64,000 nt of DNA from Ptychodera flava. Its lineage: Eukaryota > Hemichordata > Enteropneusta > Ptychoderidae. Of the stretch, positions 24,534 to 36,535 are shown one piece after another. Position numbers and translations under genes: made by a program. The notes under the pieces were generated by a model, which did not search any database, was not told where the DNA came from, and saw only the letters and a list, made by a program, of their open reading frames with translations. Positions within the stretch are counted from its first letter, which is position 1. The number at the start of each line of letters is the position of its first letter. Where the stretch lies: the NCBI RefSeq assembly GCF_041260155.1, contig NC_091933.1:20675599-20739598 (forward strand), read 5' to 3'.

Positions 24534-26352
24534 GGTACTGTGCGTTGCGAAGATGAAAGACTTAAGGTAGCGGTAAAGGCTAGAGCGTCAGTTATGGTGT
24601 GTACGTGTCTCAACTTCTCAGGTATTGTAGGGCTTGTGATTCCTACACTGATTTTCAACTGAGACAGCTCATTGGCATCAAATTTACTGAGAAAAGGATA
24701 CAAAACAAAAAGACTCGTTAGGACTTTCAAAAAGTTCTACGGTCGATATGACGACATTGTGGCCAAATATGACACCTCGGTCACTCAAATGATTAACGAC
24801 AGCATTCCCGGCTTTGACTTATTACAGTGATTCATATCCTGTATCTTTTAATACAATATTTAGACAATTTTGGGACCAATCCTGACGGGTGTAGCATGCT
24901 AGCAGGGTACGCTTACCCATTCCGGACACCTGGTACCACCACTAATTATCAGTGGTTCAGGATGGTCCTACTTAAATTTGTAAATCACAATTGTCCCATG
25001 GACCTGGTAATATATTACCTTGAATGGAAATGATTATTGGTCCAGTTTAATGTTATATTATAAACTTCAATAAAACTATTAAAATATAAAAGGGGTCAAC
25101 ATTCTCTGTGGAATAAAAAAAACTAGACATTTGGGGTCAAAGGCATTGCAGAGTTATAGCCCGTTGAAACTTCTGAAAAACTGACCAAATAAGAGGAAGT
25201 TGGGAAGTCTTTAGTGTATTAACTATGGTAGAGGTCCCCTAGCTTTTAAAAAAAGTTTGAAAAGGGAAATTCACTTTTTACTGTTTTTCAGGAAAGTTTG
25301 ACAAGGCAGTGCTTGCATTCAGAATGCGTGACTGCTATTGTAAATGCATTTTTAGATTCTTTGAGTGTCAAAGAGGTGTCAAAAGTGAGATTAACCAAAA
25401 AGACTGCTCTGTGACTTCAAAAAAGGGGTGCAAATATGGCTTGTTTTCAACATTTTTGACAGAATAACAGTTTTCCTACATAATTTTATGCTAATTTAAT
25501 CCAACCTTTGAAATGAGATATGGACATGGAATTTTTACAGCCTATTAACAAGGTTACAGATAAGATTTGTATGGCACAATTTTCCTGTATTTGAAGTACT
25601 TTTGAAAAATCACATTTTGAAATTTGAAAGAATTTTTAATAATTTTTTGATATGTAAACCCATGTAAAATCATAAAAACAAACTTTATTTACAAATCCTG
25701 CCGTTAAAATCTTACAATTAATAGTGTCAACATATTTATAACTAATTTGGTAATATTAATACTATCCAATTGTTATTAAATTCAAATATGTAAAAAAATA
25801 TGAAAAATTAAATTTTAATATTGACTGGTGTCATATTTCAAAATCATGGCTACAAATATACAATTTTTATATTCTTTGGAGAAAGTATTAACTAAGGGAG
25901 TTATCCTGAAAATTTGAACTAAATATCTTGATTCTAACACATGAAACTTGACATTAACTCTGAGAAAAGAATTGGTGCAAAAATAGCCTTTACCGCTACC
26001 TTAAGCCCCAGTTTTTGTTAAACTTATCCGAATCCGAAGGACATTATCTTTCAAAATCAATAATCAAGTTAGGGGTTTCCGTGCAAAGTTTGTCAAATTT
26101 TGGAATTTTGCAAAATTTTGGAACTAGCGAAACTAATTACCTAACATTTTGCGATATTTGAAATTCAAAATGGCCGCCATTCCTGTATTAACTCTACGAG
26201 GGAAAATTAAATTTTGGATTTTCGAAACTCTAAGCGGGAGAAAGTTTTTCTTTCTCCAAGAGCTTTAAAATGAGCCCCCACAAATCTTAGATCAGGAAAA
26301 GATTTGTAGAAATTTGACAGTCCGACTATCTATCCTCGAGACGCATTCTATC
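24534..26352. mobile_element. TTAA-type MITE (family 1), right arm, interrupted
   Basis: Mirror of 2507-4317: GGTACTG at the left end after TTAC, ...GCATTCTATC at the right end before CTATG. It contains the family-2 insertion at 24566-26000. GGCCGCCATT of the family body is at about 26171. Confidence 0.75.
24566..26000. mobile_element. Nested TTAA-flanked transposon (family 2), right arm
   Basis: TTAA at 24562-24565 and 26001-26004 flank inverted ends GGTAGCGGTAAAGGCTA and its complement. Here the two ends match perfectly over 17 bases; the left-arm copy has one mismatch. Noncoding. Confidence 0.82.
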
Positions 26353-27526
26353 CTATGTAAAAATTGATGTAAGTGTATCACCATGATTTTTAGCTGTTCG
26401 TAGTTTATTTTAATATTTTCCTTGAAAAAAGGCCTTCGGTGCGTCTGATACGTCATGATCAGTTTCGATACAAATTTACCAAAGATCTTCTACTGATTCT
26501 GTCTCTACATTTCCCTTTTTTGATGACATCACAAACTTTTTAAATTCCTCTTCGTTGGCTGACAATTGTTTACGAACTGATCGGTAATAAGAAAAAGGTA
26601 GTTGAAAACAGATGAAAAGTATGCATCATCAGGTAGGCATCTCCGATAGTTGAATCATGTTTGCCAAAACATGTAAATTTCCTTCAATGTTTTGCTGACC
26701 AAGACATTATATAGAATATCTGAAGACGAAGTAGTGCAGGGAATAACCTCATGAATTATTACAGGGCAGCAGTTCAACTCAGAGAAGTGAAAGGATGTTC
26801 TGTACCATATCATCTGCACGTATGGAAACGTGATCACGATATGTTGTACGGTAGGACAACATTTTCTTTATCTCAAGTGCTAAGTACCAAATGAAAAATC
26901 AAAAGGCAATTTATTCTTGCTAAAAAACATATATACTTAAATACCCTTGTTCGTTAAGTTGGGAAGTAGATTCGCAATGCCACACTTTGCAGTCAAAAAA
27001 TTCTACACACCACTTTTATTCAGAATAGAATCTGATTTGTTCAGCTTGAAAGGTGTTACATCTCAGGATTCCTAGAAATTATGTCATCCGATTGTAAGTC
27101 GAATATTATCAGAGATTATGTACAGAAGATCTCATGGACTTTTGCGTTCTCTTTCTGTCTCATTACTTTTACAACAAAAATGTGTAAAAACTTGCACTGT
27201 CGTAGCGCATTTCCAAAAAAAAAAAGATATAATAGCAGCTAGAATAAAGTACCTTTCGATAACAGTTTATCATAAAGTGCCAGCAAGTTATCTTTGGTTC
27301 ATCTAACTTAGTATATTACCAGCAGGATTTAAAATGCCATGGCCATAGGTTGCACTGAAGGATTGCCCACTCAGACGACGCTTTACAACCTCACGTATGT
27401 GATTTTATTCATCGACCACCAAATACACAAAGTTAATACCACATTCTCTATATTATGACTGTATTTTAATTTTACGTAACTTAATTCTCTTATACAGGTC
27501 AAACTAAGTATAACTAAAAAGTCGGT

Positions 27527-28697
27527 TTAGATGTCCCAAAAACATAATGATCGGTCGAAGCTTTGTCCAGAGTGCAGTTCATGTTTGGAAGAAGTCCTAT
27601 AAGGACTATCGCAACAACAGTGGCCTGCAAAAGACAATATTGGACAATATCAGACACCAGAATTATAGGATTATTAACCACGGAATCAGGACAGATTACT
27701 GATATCTATGTATCTTTGTTTTCTTAACAGGCTTTGATTTGTCAGGCAACGACTAAACTTACTAGGAATCTCACAGATGAATCCCTTTGGCCGAACATTG
27801 CAGTATTCATCATCCCATTTTCCATTATGTCCAAATCTGTACCTGAAATCAACAAACCAATAATGGAATAAAGAATTTTAAAAGCATATAAATATCCTTA
27901 TAAAGAATATATTTAAACTATCATAATAAAAAAATCCGAGATCCCTCATGGCATTTGCTGTAGGAAATGTTAAATATGAATATACATCCTAGGTGCTCAT
28001 CAAAATGAATAGACACTGAAATATCAATGCGCTGATTCTAACGCCTCCGGAATACCAAAGTCGGATTCTGTAATGTGTCCTTGAAAAACATTAAGAGTCC
28101 TTAAAGGGTTTGACTTGATTCATGTGCGATATGCTGTGAATTGTTGACATTTTTTGTTCTAAACTGTAAAATCCACAAAGAAAGACTTACCTGACTACAT
28201 GTAGTAAAATTCATTAACTGTGTCAGGCATTTGAAATGCCTTTGATTTCGCGATTATATATTTCATTGACAATATACAAACGTTTAACTGGATATTATGA
28301 ATACTGTAGATAGACGACTTACCAAAGCTGGACACAGTCTTGCCCCTCTTTATCTCTATTCCTGTTGTTGTTGGGTTCCTTCGGAGCCCAGTTTGTGAAA
28401 CCTCTGCGACATATCGGAGTTCCATTACTCCATACAAATTTATTTTCTTTCTTAGCATCGCCGAGACCACTAAAGAATCCAAATGATGGCTTGTTGATGC
28501 AAGGAGGGCGATCGAGACGACGACTGGATATGAAGTTCCTTACCAAAGAGTCGATTTGTGCATCAACTAAGTTAGCAAGGGTACCTCCTTGTGCATCACA
28601 TTGACTTTCAGCATACTCAATGTTGGTCACCCCGTCAGAGTTGGCATCTGCAGGCATTTCACATGCACCTCGTACCTCTTACAGAAACAGAATGATT
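27527..28697 (-). pseudogene. CTL-A, right-arm copy, damaged
   Basis: Exons in gene order: 28323-28697 (lectin domain), 27763-27842 (80 nt), then a terminal exon from 27624. Compared with the left copy, one T is missing in the lectin exon (GTGCATGTGAAATGC against GTGCATTGTGAAATGC, near 28665), which shifts the frame before the core of the domain. The terminal exon has TTATAGG where the left copy has TTAGG, removing the usual stop; the original frame would run on to a TAA at 27527-27529. Downstream of the frameshift the residues from MPADANSDG on equal the left copy. It is a young pseudogene, a null allele, or consensus error. Confidence 0.75.
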
Positions 28698-30985
28698 CTG
28701 CAAAGGAATCATAGATGTCACATTTGAAAATGAAACACAATGCATTTTGAGCACTATAATGCGCCATATATAATTATAGGATATCGAAACAAAATGAAAG
28801 ATCATTATATCTGTCCTCGATGATGTGTTCCACTCCCCTTTGTGAAATGAAATTATCTGATGTTTACAGTTACCCATTAGGTGCTATAAGAGAAATTTCT
28901 ACAACTACATTATATGAAGTTGCGTAACCTGAGAAAGTTGTATGTTAACTTCTGAAAACTTACAAAACATATCATCAAGAACATAATGACCAAAAGCATC
29001 TGCACAACACTGTAATTCTGTACGTGTTTTCCACAATCTGATATATTTTACCAGGCTGACCTATTAGGGAATGAATTACGTACGAAATTATTTGATAGTT
29101 AGTAAATTTCTTGAATTCAAAGATTGTATACACATTTTAAATACGGAGAAATACAAATACCAACCCATTCAAAGCAGTTACATTTTTGTGATAGTTCATT
29201 TTGAATTCAAGAAAGGACGCTTAACAAACTCGCACATCTCAAACATGTATCCATTTTGTAAATTACAATCTTGTTTCCCATCATTTTGGAAAAAATTCAG
29301 TTAAATACTTACCTACGTTTTCCACTTGCCACCACGGCTTTCCCGTCTGAGATTTTGGAGGAAAATGAGAAATAGTTTACTTGAAGGATGTGATATATTC
29401 CTGTTGCCATAAGAATATTCGTATAGCATAATTCTCCAAGGAATCCGAAATATATTTTACTTCGATTGTTTGACCATTTCCGTTAACTTCAAAAGAATAA
29501 TTGTTTCGCATATTTGAATTACATTACGATATCTCATATACTATAATAATAAATATTCTACTACCTGTGCTCCGATAAAACAGACTCAAGAAAGTAGGAT
29601 GAAAATTGGTATGAGATTCATTTTGAGCCTGAAAATTCAAACAAAATCGATTTTTAAAATGACAACATCAATTGAATTTTGTGTTCAAATAGCTTTTGAA
29701 TCAATCAATGCACACAACAGATAAATAACGGTCAAGGATCTAAGGGTCGATCGGAAAAAAACATTAATATTGATCGTAATATTTGTGTGAAATTTGCAAT
29801 AATGTGGGAAATGGAAGACGCTTCAGGATAGTAGTAACAGTGGTTGTCCATTGACGATTCACAAAGACAGCAAAGAAGAATGAGGCAAAAGGCGACTTCA
29901 TGCATAGGGAACGGTAGAGAGACATTGTTAAACGTTTCTTTCTTACCTGGTATACTTAGCTTGTTCCAAACGTTGGTTGCTTTTTCTTGATGAATGATAT
30001 TTTAGTAGAAAATGGACGCCTTTTATTGAGCGTGTCGACACGGGGGATCTATTGTCTTCCTTTCGCTTTTAGTATTTAAAACTTCGTAGAGTAAGATAGA
30101 TTTCGCATAGGGTATGTCCCCCTGCATCACTTTTGCTGACACAAAATTTTTTTATTAAATTAAAAAAGACATGACTCAAGATGTCATATTGGTGGGATTC
30201 ATTAGAATGTGAAATAATCAAGTAAATATACGACGAGTGAGAACATATAATGTTGCAAAACCAGAAGAATGCAGGACGAAATATTAGTCAGCAAAAATTT
30301 GGATTAAGGATTAAACAAGACGACACCTGGTTCTATTAAATGATCTAGCTACTAGCTCTACGGACAGAGAGAAATGTGGAGAACATGTTGTAATGCAAAT
30401 TATTCAAACAAGTATGGAAATTAATGCATTTTAGCATGCTCTAATCCCTGAAGAACTGCTTTTCAAGTCGACGGCGTGAAAAAAGAGTAATCAGATTTAT
30501 GACATGTGCTCCGTGGATAAAAATGTGATATTAAATAACAGCAGGGCATCAAAATAGCCTGTGACTCATTACCCGAGGACGATAGTAGTAGTGATGCCGT
30601 GACTTGAACACAAACCACACAAGATGCTGAAATGCATAGAAAGATATCTTACGAGGAATTTGCGCGAATGTAAATTGTCAAGTGAAACTTTCAGAGTCAG
30701 AAATAAGAAAAATTTGTTGTACTTTTAAAGACTAAATTGTAGCGATACCTACTTTGTAGTACGCACTGTAAAACACAGAATTCATTTTGGTACTGTAACA
30801 CTGTAATATTCAGTCATGGAAATTTGTCACAGGCTTAAGTTATGTCTATACTATACGCAGATTTATTAATATTTTTCATCAAAGAGCCACCAGAAAGTAC
30901 TCATTCAAGCTAATTTTTGAAATACATTTCATAATATATGGTTCAATTAACTGAAATTGCCCGTGAGTGCGAAAATATTTTTAAT
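28657..30985 (-). repeat. Segmental duplication, copy 1 (5' part of CTL-A locus)
   Basis: Matches 33113-35425 in the same orientation, from the start of the lectin exon through the introns, signal exon, 5' UTR exon and upstream DNA. Shared landmarks include CTACCTGTGCTCCGATAAAA (29571; 33997), GAAACTTACAAAACAT-like (28960; 33340), and AAAGAGCCACCAGAAA (30883; 35321). Many substitutions and indels separate the copies, so it is older than the arms of the inverted repeat. Confidence 0.88.
29575..29621 (-). pseudogene. Signal-peptide exon of right-arm CTL-A, with early stop
   Basis: Preceded by an acceptor (AATTTTCAG) as in the other lectins, it begins MNLIPIFILLS and then hits TGA at codon 12 (29586-29588). 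Relative to its duplicate at 34001-34050 there are about seven extra bases (TGAGTCT) at this point. The donor is CACAG|GTAGTAG. A 5' UTR exon donor, ATACCAG|GTAAGAAAG, lies upstream at about 29948. With the frameshift in the lectin exon this supports loss of function of this copy. Confidence 0.55.
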
Positions 30986-32340
30986 AAAAAAATATGTAAG
31001 ACATTCACAAGACATCCGTTGAAGTTTCGCTACGGTAATCATTATGCTAAAAACAAAGATTAAAATACATCACGTTTTGAAGAAGGTTTATGTTCGAACA
31101 TGGTGATTCTTTACAAACGGAAAATGGCAAAGTCATGTGTATGTGACTATACGTGATTTGAATCGCAAATGTTACTAGTGCATCATACTTGACGCCAAAT
31201 TTGCAGTTTGCATTTTGTGGAGAAAAAGTTTAGTTTTAATCTTTTTTTGACAAAGTTTGTAACACAAAAGCATTATGTTAGATACTGAACTTTTGAGGTT
31301 GAAATCGGGAATAAATGAAAACGCAGCCAAAGCCAAATGAAATAGGTAAGGCTGACAAAATATTGGCAGTGTTTCTGCCCTAAATTTTGAATTTTCGTGG
31401 ATTTGATGTGTATACAACTTATGCTCAAAAAGGTGGTAATAGAGTTCCTTCAGTTCATATGAGGGATGAAACTGTAAAAATGAACAGATAGACAGCATGG
31501 GGCGATTTCTACAATTCCCCATATTGAGTTGAGCTGTTATAATATGCTAATGATAATATTAGAATGTAAAATAACGAACTCAGTGAAAATGGCCGCTCTA
31601 AAATAGTACTCTATCCAGAATGACAGTAGTAATAATTTTAGATTTGTAGTACATGAATTGCAGTTAGTTTTAAGCCTGCAGAACTCGTGCTATATACAAG
31701 AGAAGCCAGATTCGAAAATAATTAAGAAAATTAAATGCGTTTGAGCTCAAACCGTGCGGTACAAAGTCATCTGGCAAAGATATAACAGTCAAAAGATGTC
31801 ACAATTTTTCTGAGTATTTTTGTTTTTTATTGACGGGAAGACTCCTTTTCTCGGTTTCTCTTTCAAATAAGAGATAACATCCATGTAAATGCTGTACTCT
31901 ACATAAATGTTCGAAATGTGTCTGGTTAAGAAGAGTTGTCGATGTGTCTTGAAAAAGCCAAACTAAGATTGTTCAGATAATGAGGAGGATGACTCGAAGT
32001 AATGAATGGTAGAGATACGTTAAGGAAGGCTGTAAAATTTTAAAATTTTAAAAGGAATATCATATTTTCAATATTGGTTACGACAGATGAATATCATTCC
32101 TTGTTTGTGTCTGGTAGCTTTGGTCAATATCCATTAGCTAATTATTTTAATGTTCGATAGTAAAATTGAATCCATCACGTGAAGTAGGGTTTATTGTACA
32201 ACATCAGTTGGTAGAGGGCCACACAGGGACAACTGTAACGGTTTGTTAAACGTTTCTGAGTGGCCTAATTCCATCACCCTAATAATTAGCCTTAAAAACA
32301 CTATTCATACTACGTGTTAGTTGGCTTACATGTTTCACTT
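30986..32340. other. Intergenic DNA, no gene seen
   Basis: AT-rich. A 115-codon frame on the minus strand (31175-31522) has no splice, motif or family support. No element ends recognised. Confidence 0.5.
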
Positions 32341-32369
32341 TTAAATCTGCGTAATACTTGGCAAGTTCA

Positions 32370-32470
32370 AATACGGTGTTTTCAATCGGGTTCGAACTCA
32401 CGACATGTGGCAGCCAGTCACCTAGCGGAGAAGCAACAGGCAGAACCACTCGGCCAAATCCCCACTCTAA
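32370..32470 (-). mobile_element. tRNA-derived SINE fragment
   Basis: On the minus strand the sequence has an A-box-like TGGCCGAGTGGT and a B-box GAGTTCGAACCCG at tRNA-like spacing, as in Leu/Ser-type tRNAs. The 5' GGGGAT and the 3' side GATTGAAAAC cannot pair as an acceptor stem, so this is a SINE head and not a tRNA gene. A partial relative with the same GAGTTCGAACCCGATTGAAA is at 50318-50345. Confidence 0.6.
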
Positions 32471-32756
32471 AATGAGGGGTTCAATGAGCGAGCTAAGTTG
32501 TTACAATTTTCTGACTTCGACCACTCAACACTGCTGTAGAGTCCATGAAGCACTCGCACTTACATACTGGCTATCGCACATCGCACACGAACTTTATCCC
32601 AAGCAATGAATACTTCACTTCAAGTGGGCAAAAGACAGTCTGAGAGATAATTCTGTCCACTGGCAGAGCTATCAACCAAGCGTAGAAAATACAGTGTTTT
32701 CAATCATCATTCCTATTTTGCATTTTTCTGTAAAAAGCACTATTTTGAATGTCTTA

Positions 32757-33110
32757 TAGCCGAACTTGGTTTAACTAGACCTCAACCAACCCCACTTACA
32801 GACAATCAATTTTCAACAATACTGAAATTTTGGCAAACCATAAGTCATTCATGGATAATTTCAATATTACAACTAAGGATGACCACAATTGGCTGCCGGC
32901 TAGTGCCTAGCTTATACTGGATACCAAAACTCCACAAAGCACACTGCAAGGCTAGGTTTATCGCAGGGACTTCAAATATTCAAAAACAGAGTTATCGAAG
33001 ATACTGACTTCTGTTCTTTGTAACGTTAAACGGGGACTTAAAGCATACTGTGATGTTGTCTTTTCTCGGAGTAGTATAAATCAAATGTGGATATTAAAAA
33101 ATTCCAAAAG
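32757..33110 (+). mobile_element. Penelope-like reverse transcriptase remnant
   Basis: One frame reads ELGLTRPQPTPL, then VPSLYWIPKLHKAHCKARFIA, the characteristic LYW(L/I)PKLHK...RFIA block of Penelope-like and related reverse transcriptases. It is short and decayed, and it abuts the broken lectin exon at 33114, so its arrival or an associated rearrangement may mark where that copy was truncated. Family call is from this motif only. Confidence 0.6.
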
Positions 33111-33112
33111 AA

Positions 33113-35425
33113 CTACCTCGTACCTCTTACACAAACAGAGTGATGCTGCAAAGGAATCATAGATGTCAAATTTGAAAATGAAACACAATTTATTTTGCCT
33201 ACTATATTTGTGAGCCAGTCCCCTTTTGAATTAAAATTAGTTGAAGTTTACACTCACTCAATATGAAAATATAAAAGAGACTACCTTACGTGAAGTTGTG
33301 TAACTCGAGAACACTGTATGTTAGACCTCTGAAAATTTACAAAACATTTTAACGAGCAGTCAGTTCCTGAAACTGAGAATGCATATTTCTATAAGAACGT
33401 AAATGACCGAAAGCACCTGCACAACACTGAAATTCTGTGCTTATTTTTCACAAGCTTAATACAGTATGCCAGGGTGACCTATTAGTGTACGACTTATGTA
33501 AGCAATTGCCTGACAGTCAGTAAATTTCTTGTATTCAGAGCTTGTGTACACAGTTTAAATATGGAGAAATACAAATACCTGCATATTTAAAACAGTTACA
33601 TTTTGGTGATAGTTTATTTTAAATTCAAGAAAGGACGCTTAACAAATTCGCACATCTCAAACAAGTATCCATTTTGTACATTACACTCTCGTTTCTCACT
33701 GTCGAGGTAAACTATCAGTCAAGTACTTATACGCAGTCCCGGAAGGTGCTCTCTCTCGTCTTAGAGTTTGGAGAATAAAAGAAGTTGTTTAGCTGTGTTA
33801 TGTTAACTTTTCCTTTTTCTGTAAGAATATTCGTATACTATAATCCTCCAAGGATTTCGAAATATATTTCACGTCGATCGTTTGACTTAACATGACCAGT
33901 ACGCTGCATTTCAGTTAATTTCGAATTAAAGAATAATGGTTTCGCATATTTGAATTATATTAAACTATCTCACGTACTGCAACGATGAATATTCTACTAC
34001 CTGTGCTCCGATAAAACAGAAAGTAGGATTAAAATGGGTATGACATCCATTTTAGGCCTGAAAATTCAAACAAAAGCAGTCTTTTAAATGACAACATCAT
34101 CGGAATGTCGTGTTCAAATATCTTTTTAATCACCACAAACAACTCATAATTGACGGCCAAAGATCTAGGGTAGGTAAGATATCGGCAAAACATTAATATT
34201 GACGGCAATGTTTGGATGAATGATGCAATGATGGGAAATGGAACATGCTTCAGGTTAGTGGGGATTGTGGCTGGCCATTGACGCTCGACAAGGACTGCAA
34301 TGAAAAGCGAGTTAGAAGGCGATTTCGTGCATAGCGTTCCTTTCTTACCAGGTAAGCTTGCATCAATGTGGGTTTCTTCCTTCTTGAATTTTTTTTTTGT
34401 GGAAAAAGGACGCCATTTATTGAGCATGTTAAACAGGGCGATCCATTACCTTGCTTTCGCTTCTCTGGAATTTAAAATTTCGTACAATTAGGTAAATTTT
34501 GCACAGATTATGTCCCCTGAAACACTTCTGCTGACACGAAATTATTTCATATGGTCGAAAAGTTTTGATTCAATATGGGGAAAGTCGGATATTCTCTCAG
34601 ATAAGTTGCTTTCATTAGAATTTGAGAAATTTCAGTGTAATATACGGCTGGTAAGAACGTAATATGTGCTGGAAAGCCAGTGATTCAGAAACAAAAATGT
34701 TAGTCTCAGCAGAAATTTGGATTGAGGATAAAAGAATACGACACCTGATCCAGCCACCAGTTCTTCGGACAGCAATAAATGTGGAGAAGACGGAGCTTTG
34801 ATGCAATTAATTCATACAATTATGGAAACTAATGCACTTTATTCATCATGCTCTAACTAAAGTACTATCGTTTGCTGTACAACTCGGCGATGTGAAAAGA
34901 GAGACAGAATAATGAGATTCATGGCATGTGCCACATAGATGAAATATGATTTTAATTATAATATTTATAAAAAGCAAAGCTGAGTGACCTGTGAAAACAT
35001 CGCCCGCGCCGTGACCCGAAGACGATGGTAGTATCGATGCTGTGACGTCACCACAAACCACACAAGTTGCTTTAACGAATAGAAGGATTATAATATACTA
35101 CGAGGAATTTTCGTGAATGTAAATTGTCAAGTGAAACTTCCTGAATTTGAAATTAGAAAAAACCTCTGCAATTTTTAACATTATATTATAGTGATGTCTG
35201 TATTGGAGTACATACCGGTACTGTAAAACACACACTGTATTGTGATATTGAACTGTAATATTCAGTCACTGATAGTTGGCTAAAGTCATATCTACGCAAA
35301 TGTAATAGTATGTTTCAGTAAAGAGCCACCAGAAAATGCTCATTGAAGTTAATGTTTTGAATAGATATAATAATATATGGCTTGATTCACTGAAGTTGTC
35401 CTTGAGTGCGACAGTGTAGTCAAGA
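33113..35425 (-). repeat. Segmental duplication, copy 2
   Basis: Second copy of 28657-30985. It begins inside a lectin exon and ends at the same upstream point as copy 1. Contains the CTL-A2 pseudogene. Confidence 0.88.
33114..34057 (-). pseudogene. CTL-A2, truncated lectin gene keeping an intact signal exon
   Basis: The signal exon (coding 34001-34050) reads MDVIPILILLSVLSEH and is free of the stop seen in its duplicate at 29575-29621. A 5' UTR donor, TTACCTG|GTAAGAAAGG, is at about 34350. The lectin-domain exon survives only as about 32 bases (33114-33145; TTTGCAG, then SLCLCKRYEV), after which unrelated sequence with the reverse transcriptase remnant begins. A degenerate microexon (GACTGCGTATAAGT) is near 33735. 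No lectin domain can be made from this copy. Confidence 0.7.
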
Positions 35426-36363
35426 ATGTATTTAAGAAATTTCACGAGACTCTAACCTTACTGCTAACCTTGTCTCTTTGTGTCGCACTGTAAATGAGCG
35501 TTGCCAATACATTGCTCTTGTTTATTTCGGGATCGTAACATCAAGAAAATAACTTTTCCAAAACAGTTTTCTCAACATTATTTATGCAATGCTCCGTGCG
35601 ATCTAATCACGTACCATTGTCATCTTGGATTCGACTCAAGCAATCATATTTACCCTCAATACCTCTTTTACATCCTTCAAACTTTCAAAACAGCACCAAC
35701 ACGTTACTGTTGGTGGTTTTATATAGGTCGCGCCATACTCATTTCGTTAGCATTTCCTTGTCTTAATTTTTCAATGGTTTAAAACCTTTATGATTGTAAT
35801 GACAAGAGATTACTTTTTCAAATGAATTTACATTACCAGTTTCCAACTTCACAACCGTTTGCAGTAACAGTGCAAAAATGTTTAATTTTGATAAAGCGGT
35901 ATGCCTACACTGCTTCAGAGAGTAGCGCCCTCTGTCGTTTATCATGGCAAATTATCTGAAAACATTTCATATGTGACCTCGCACATGTTATGCTTTCTAT
36001 CAGATTCAAAGGATGGGGACAATTAATTTTATCACTCGTCAACGAGTCTTTTAAAACCCGTATTCTCTCTGTTCCTAGTTTCGCTGTAAATTCTTTGATT
36101 GATGAATAATTGCCTTCGATTATTGTGATTTGTTATGTATCAGCTTCCACGTAAAATTCGTAAAGATTTTCATTGTATTAATAGCACCATTGATTTTTGG
36201 TTCATCAACTTTCAGGAATTCTCCTAGAAATGTTTGGAAAATAAGGCTTGGTAAGAAAAGTAGATTGCAGAATATGTGGAGCAGCATTGATAGTTGAAGT
36301 GTGTATACATTTACTGTTGTAAATTTATTTTATTTTTCTAAAAGATAGACAAAACAGAGTGAT
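35426..36363. other. Intergenic DNA, no gene seen
   Basis: Short frames only (93 codons at 35501 is the longest), with no recognisable family or exon signals. Confidence 0.5.
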
Positions 36364-36367
36364 TTAA

Positions 36368-36531
36368 CCCTTTGAGTGCTGTAATTTTTCCCACCAAAAT
36401 TTAACTGCCACATTTTGCCAAATTCTTATGAATTTTTCAGTTTTTAATCAAAATTTTGGCAAAAATCTGAGAAATACTGACTGTGGTATATTTTATAATG
36501 GTGAGAAAAATCGACGTTGGCGCTCAAAGAG
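36368..36531. mobile_element. piggyBac-like MITE
   Basis: TTAA at 36364-36367 and 36532-36535 flank inverted ends: CCCTTTGAGTGC...TTTTTCCCACCA on the left and the complement of CTCTTTGAGCGC...TTTTTCTCACCA on the right. The TTAA target with a CCC(Y)TT start is typical of piggyBac-derived MITEs. 164 bases, noncoding. Confidence 0.72.
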
Positions 36532-36535
36532 TTAA

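Larger units (their letters stand above)
15138..28858 (-). repeat. Right arm of ~28.9 kb inverted repeat
   Basis: Mirror image of 1-13781. It ends inside the window opposite base 1, so its true outer end is unknown; sequence beyond 28858 continues into the 5' part of the CTL-A locus. Differences from the left arm include a shorter CT microsatellite (23244-23259 against 5598-5645), single-base indels, lesions in CTL-A, and strongly divergent patches confined to the LINE. Confidence 0.97.

Noticed and set aside
31175-31522. 115-codon minus-strand frame
   Set aside because: AT-rich, no recognisable family, no conserved partner; likely chance.
32385-32465. Possible tRNA-Leu or tRNA-Ser gene
   Set aside because: A and B boxes are present, but the acceptor-stem sides cannot pair; it reads as a SINE head.
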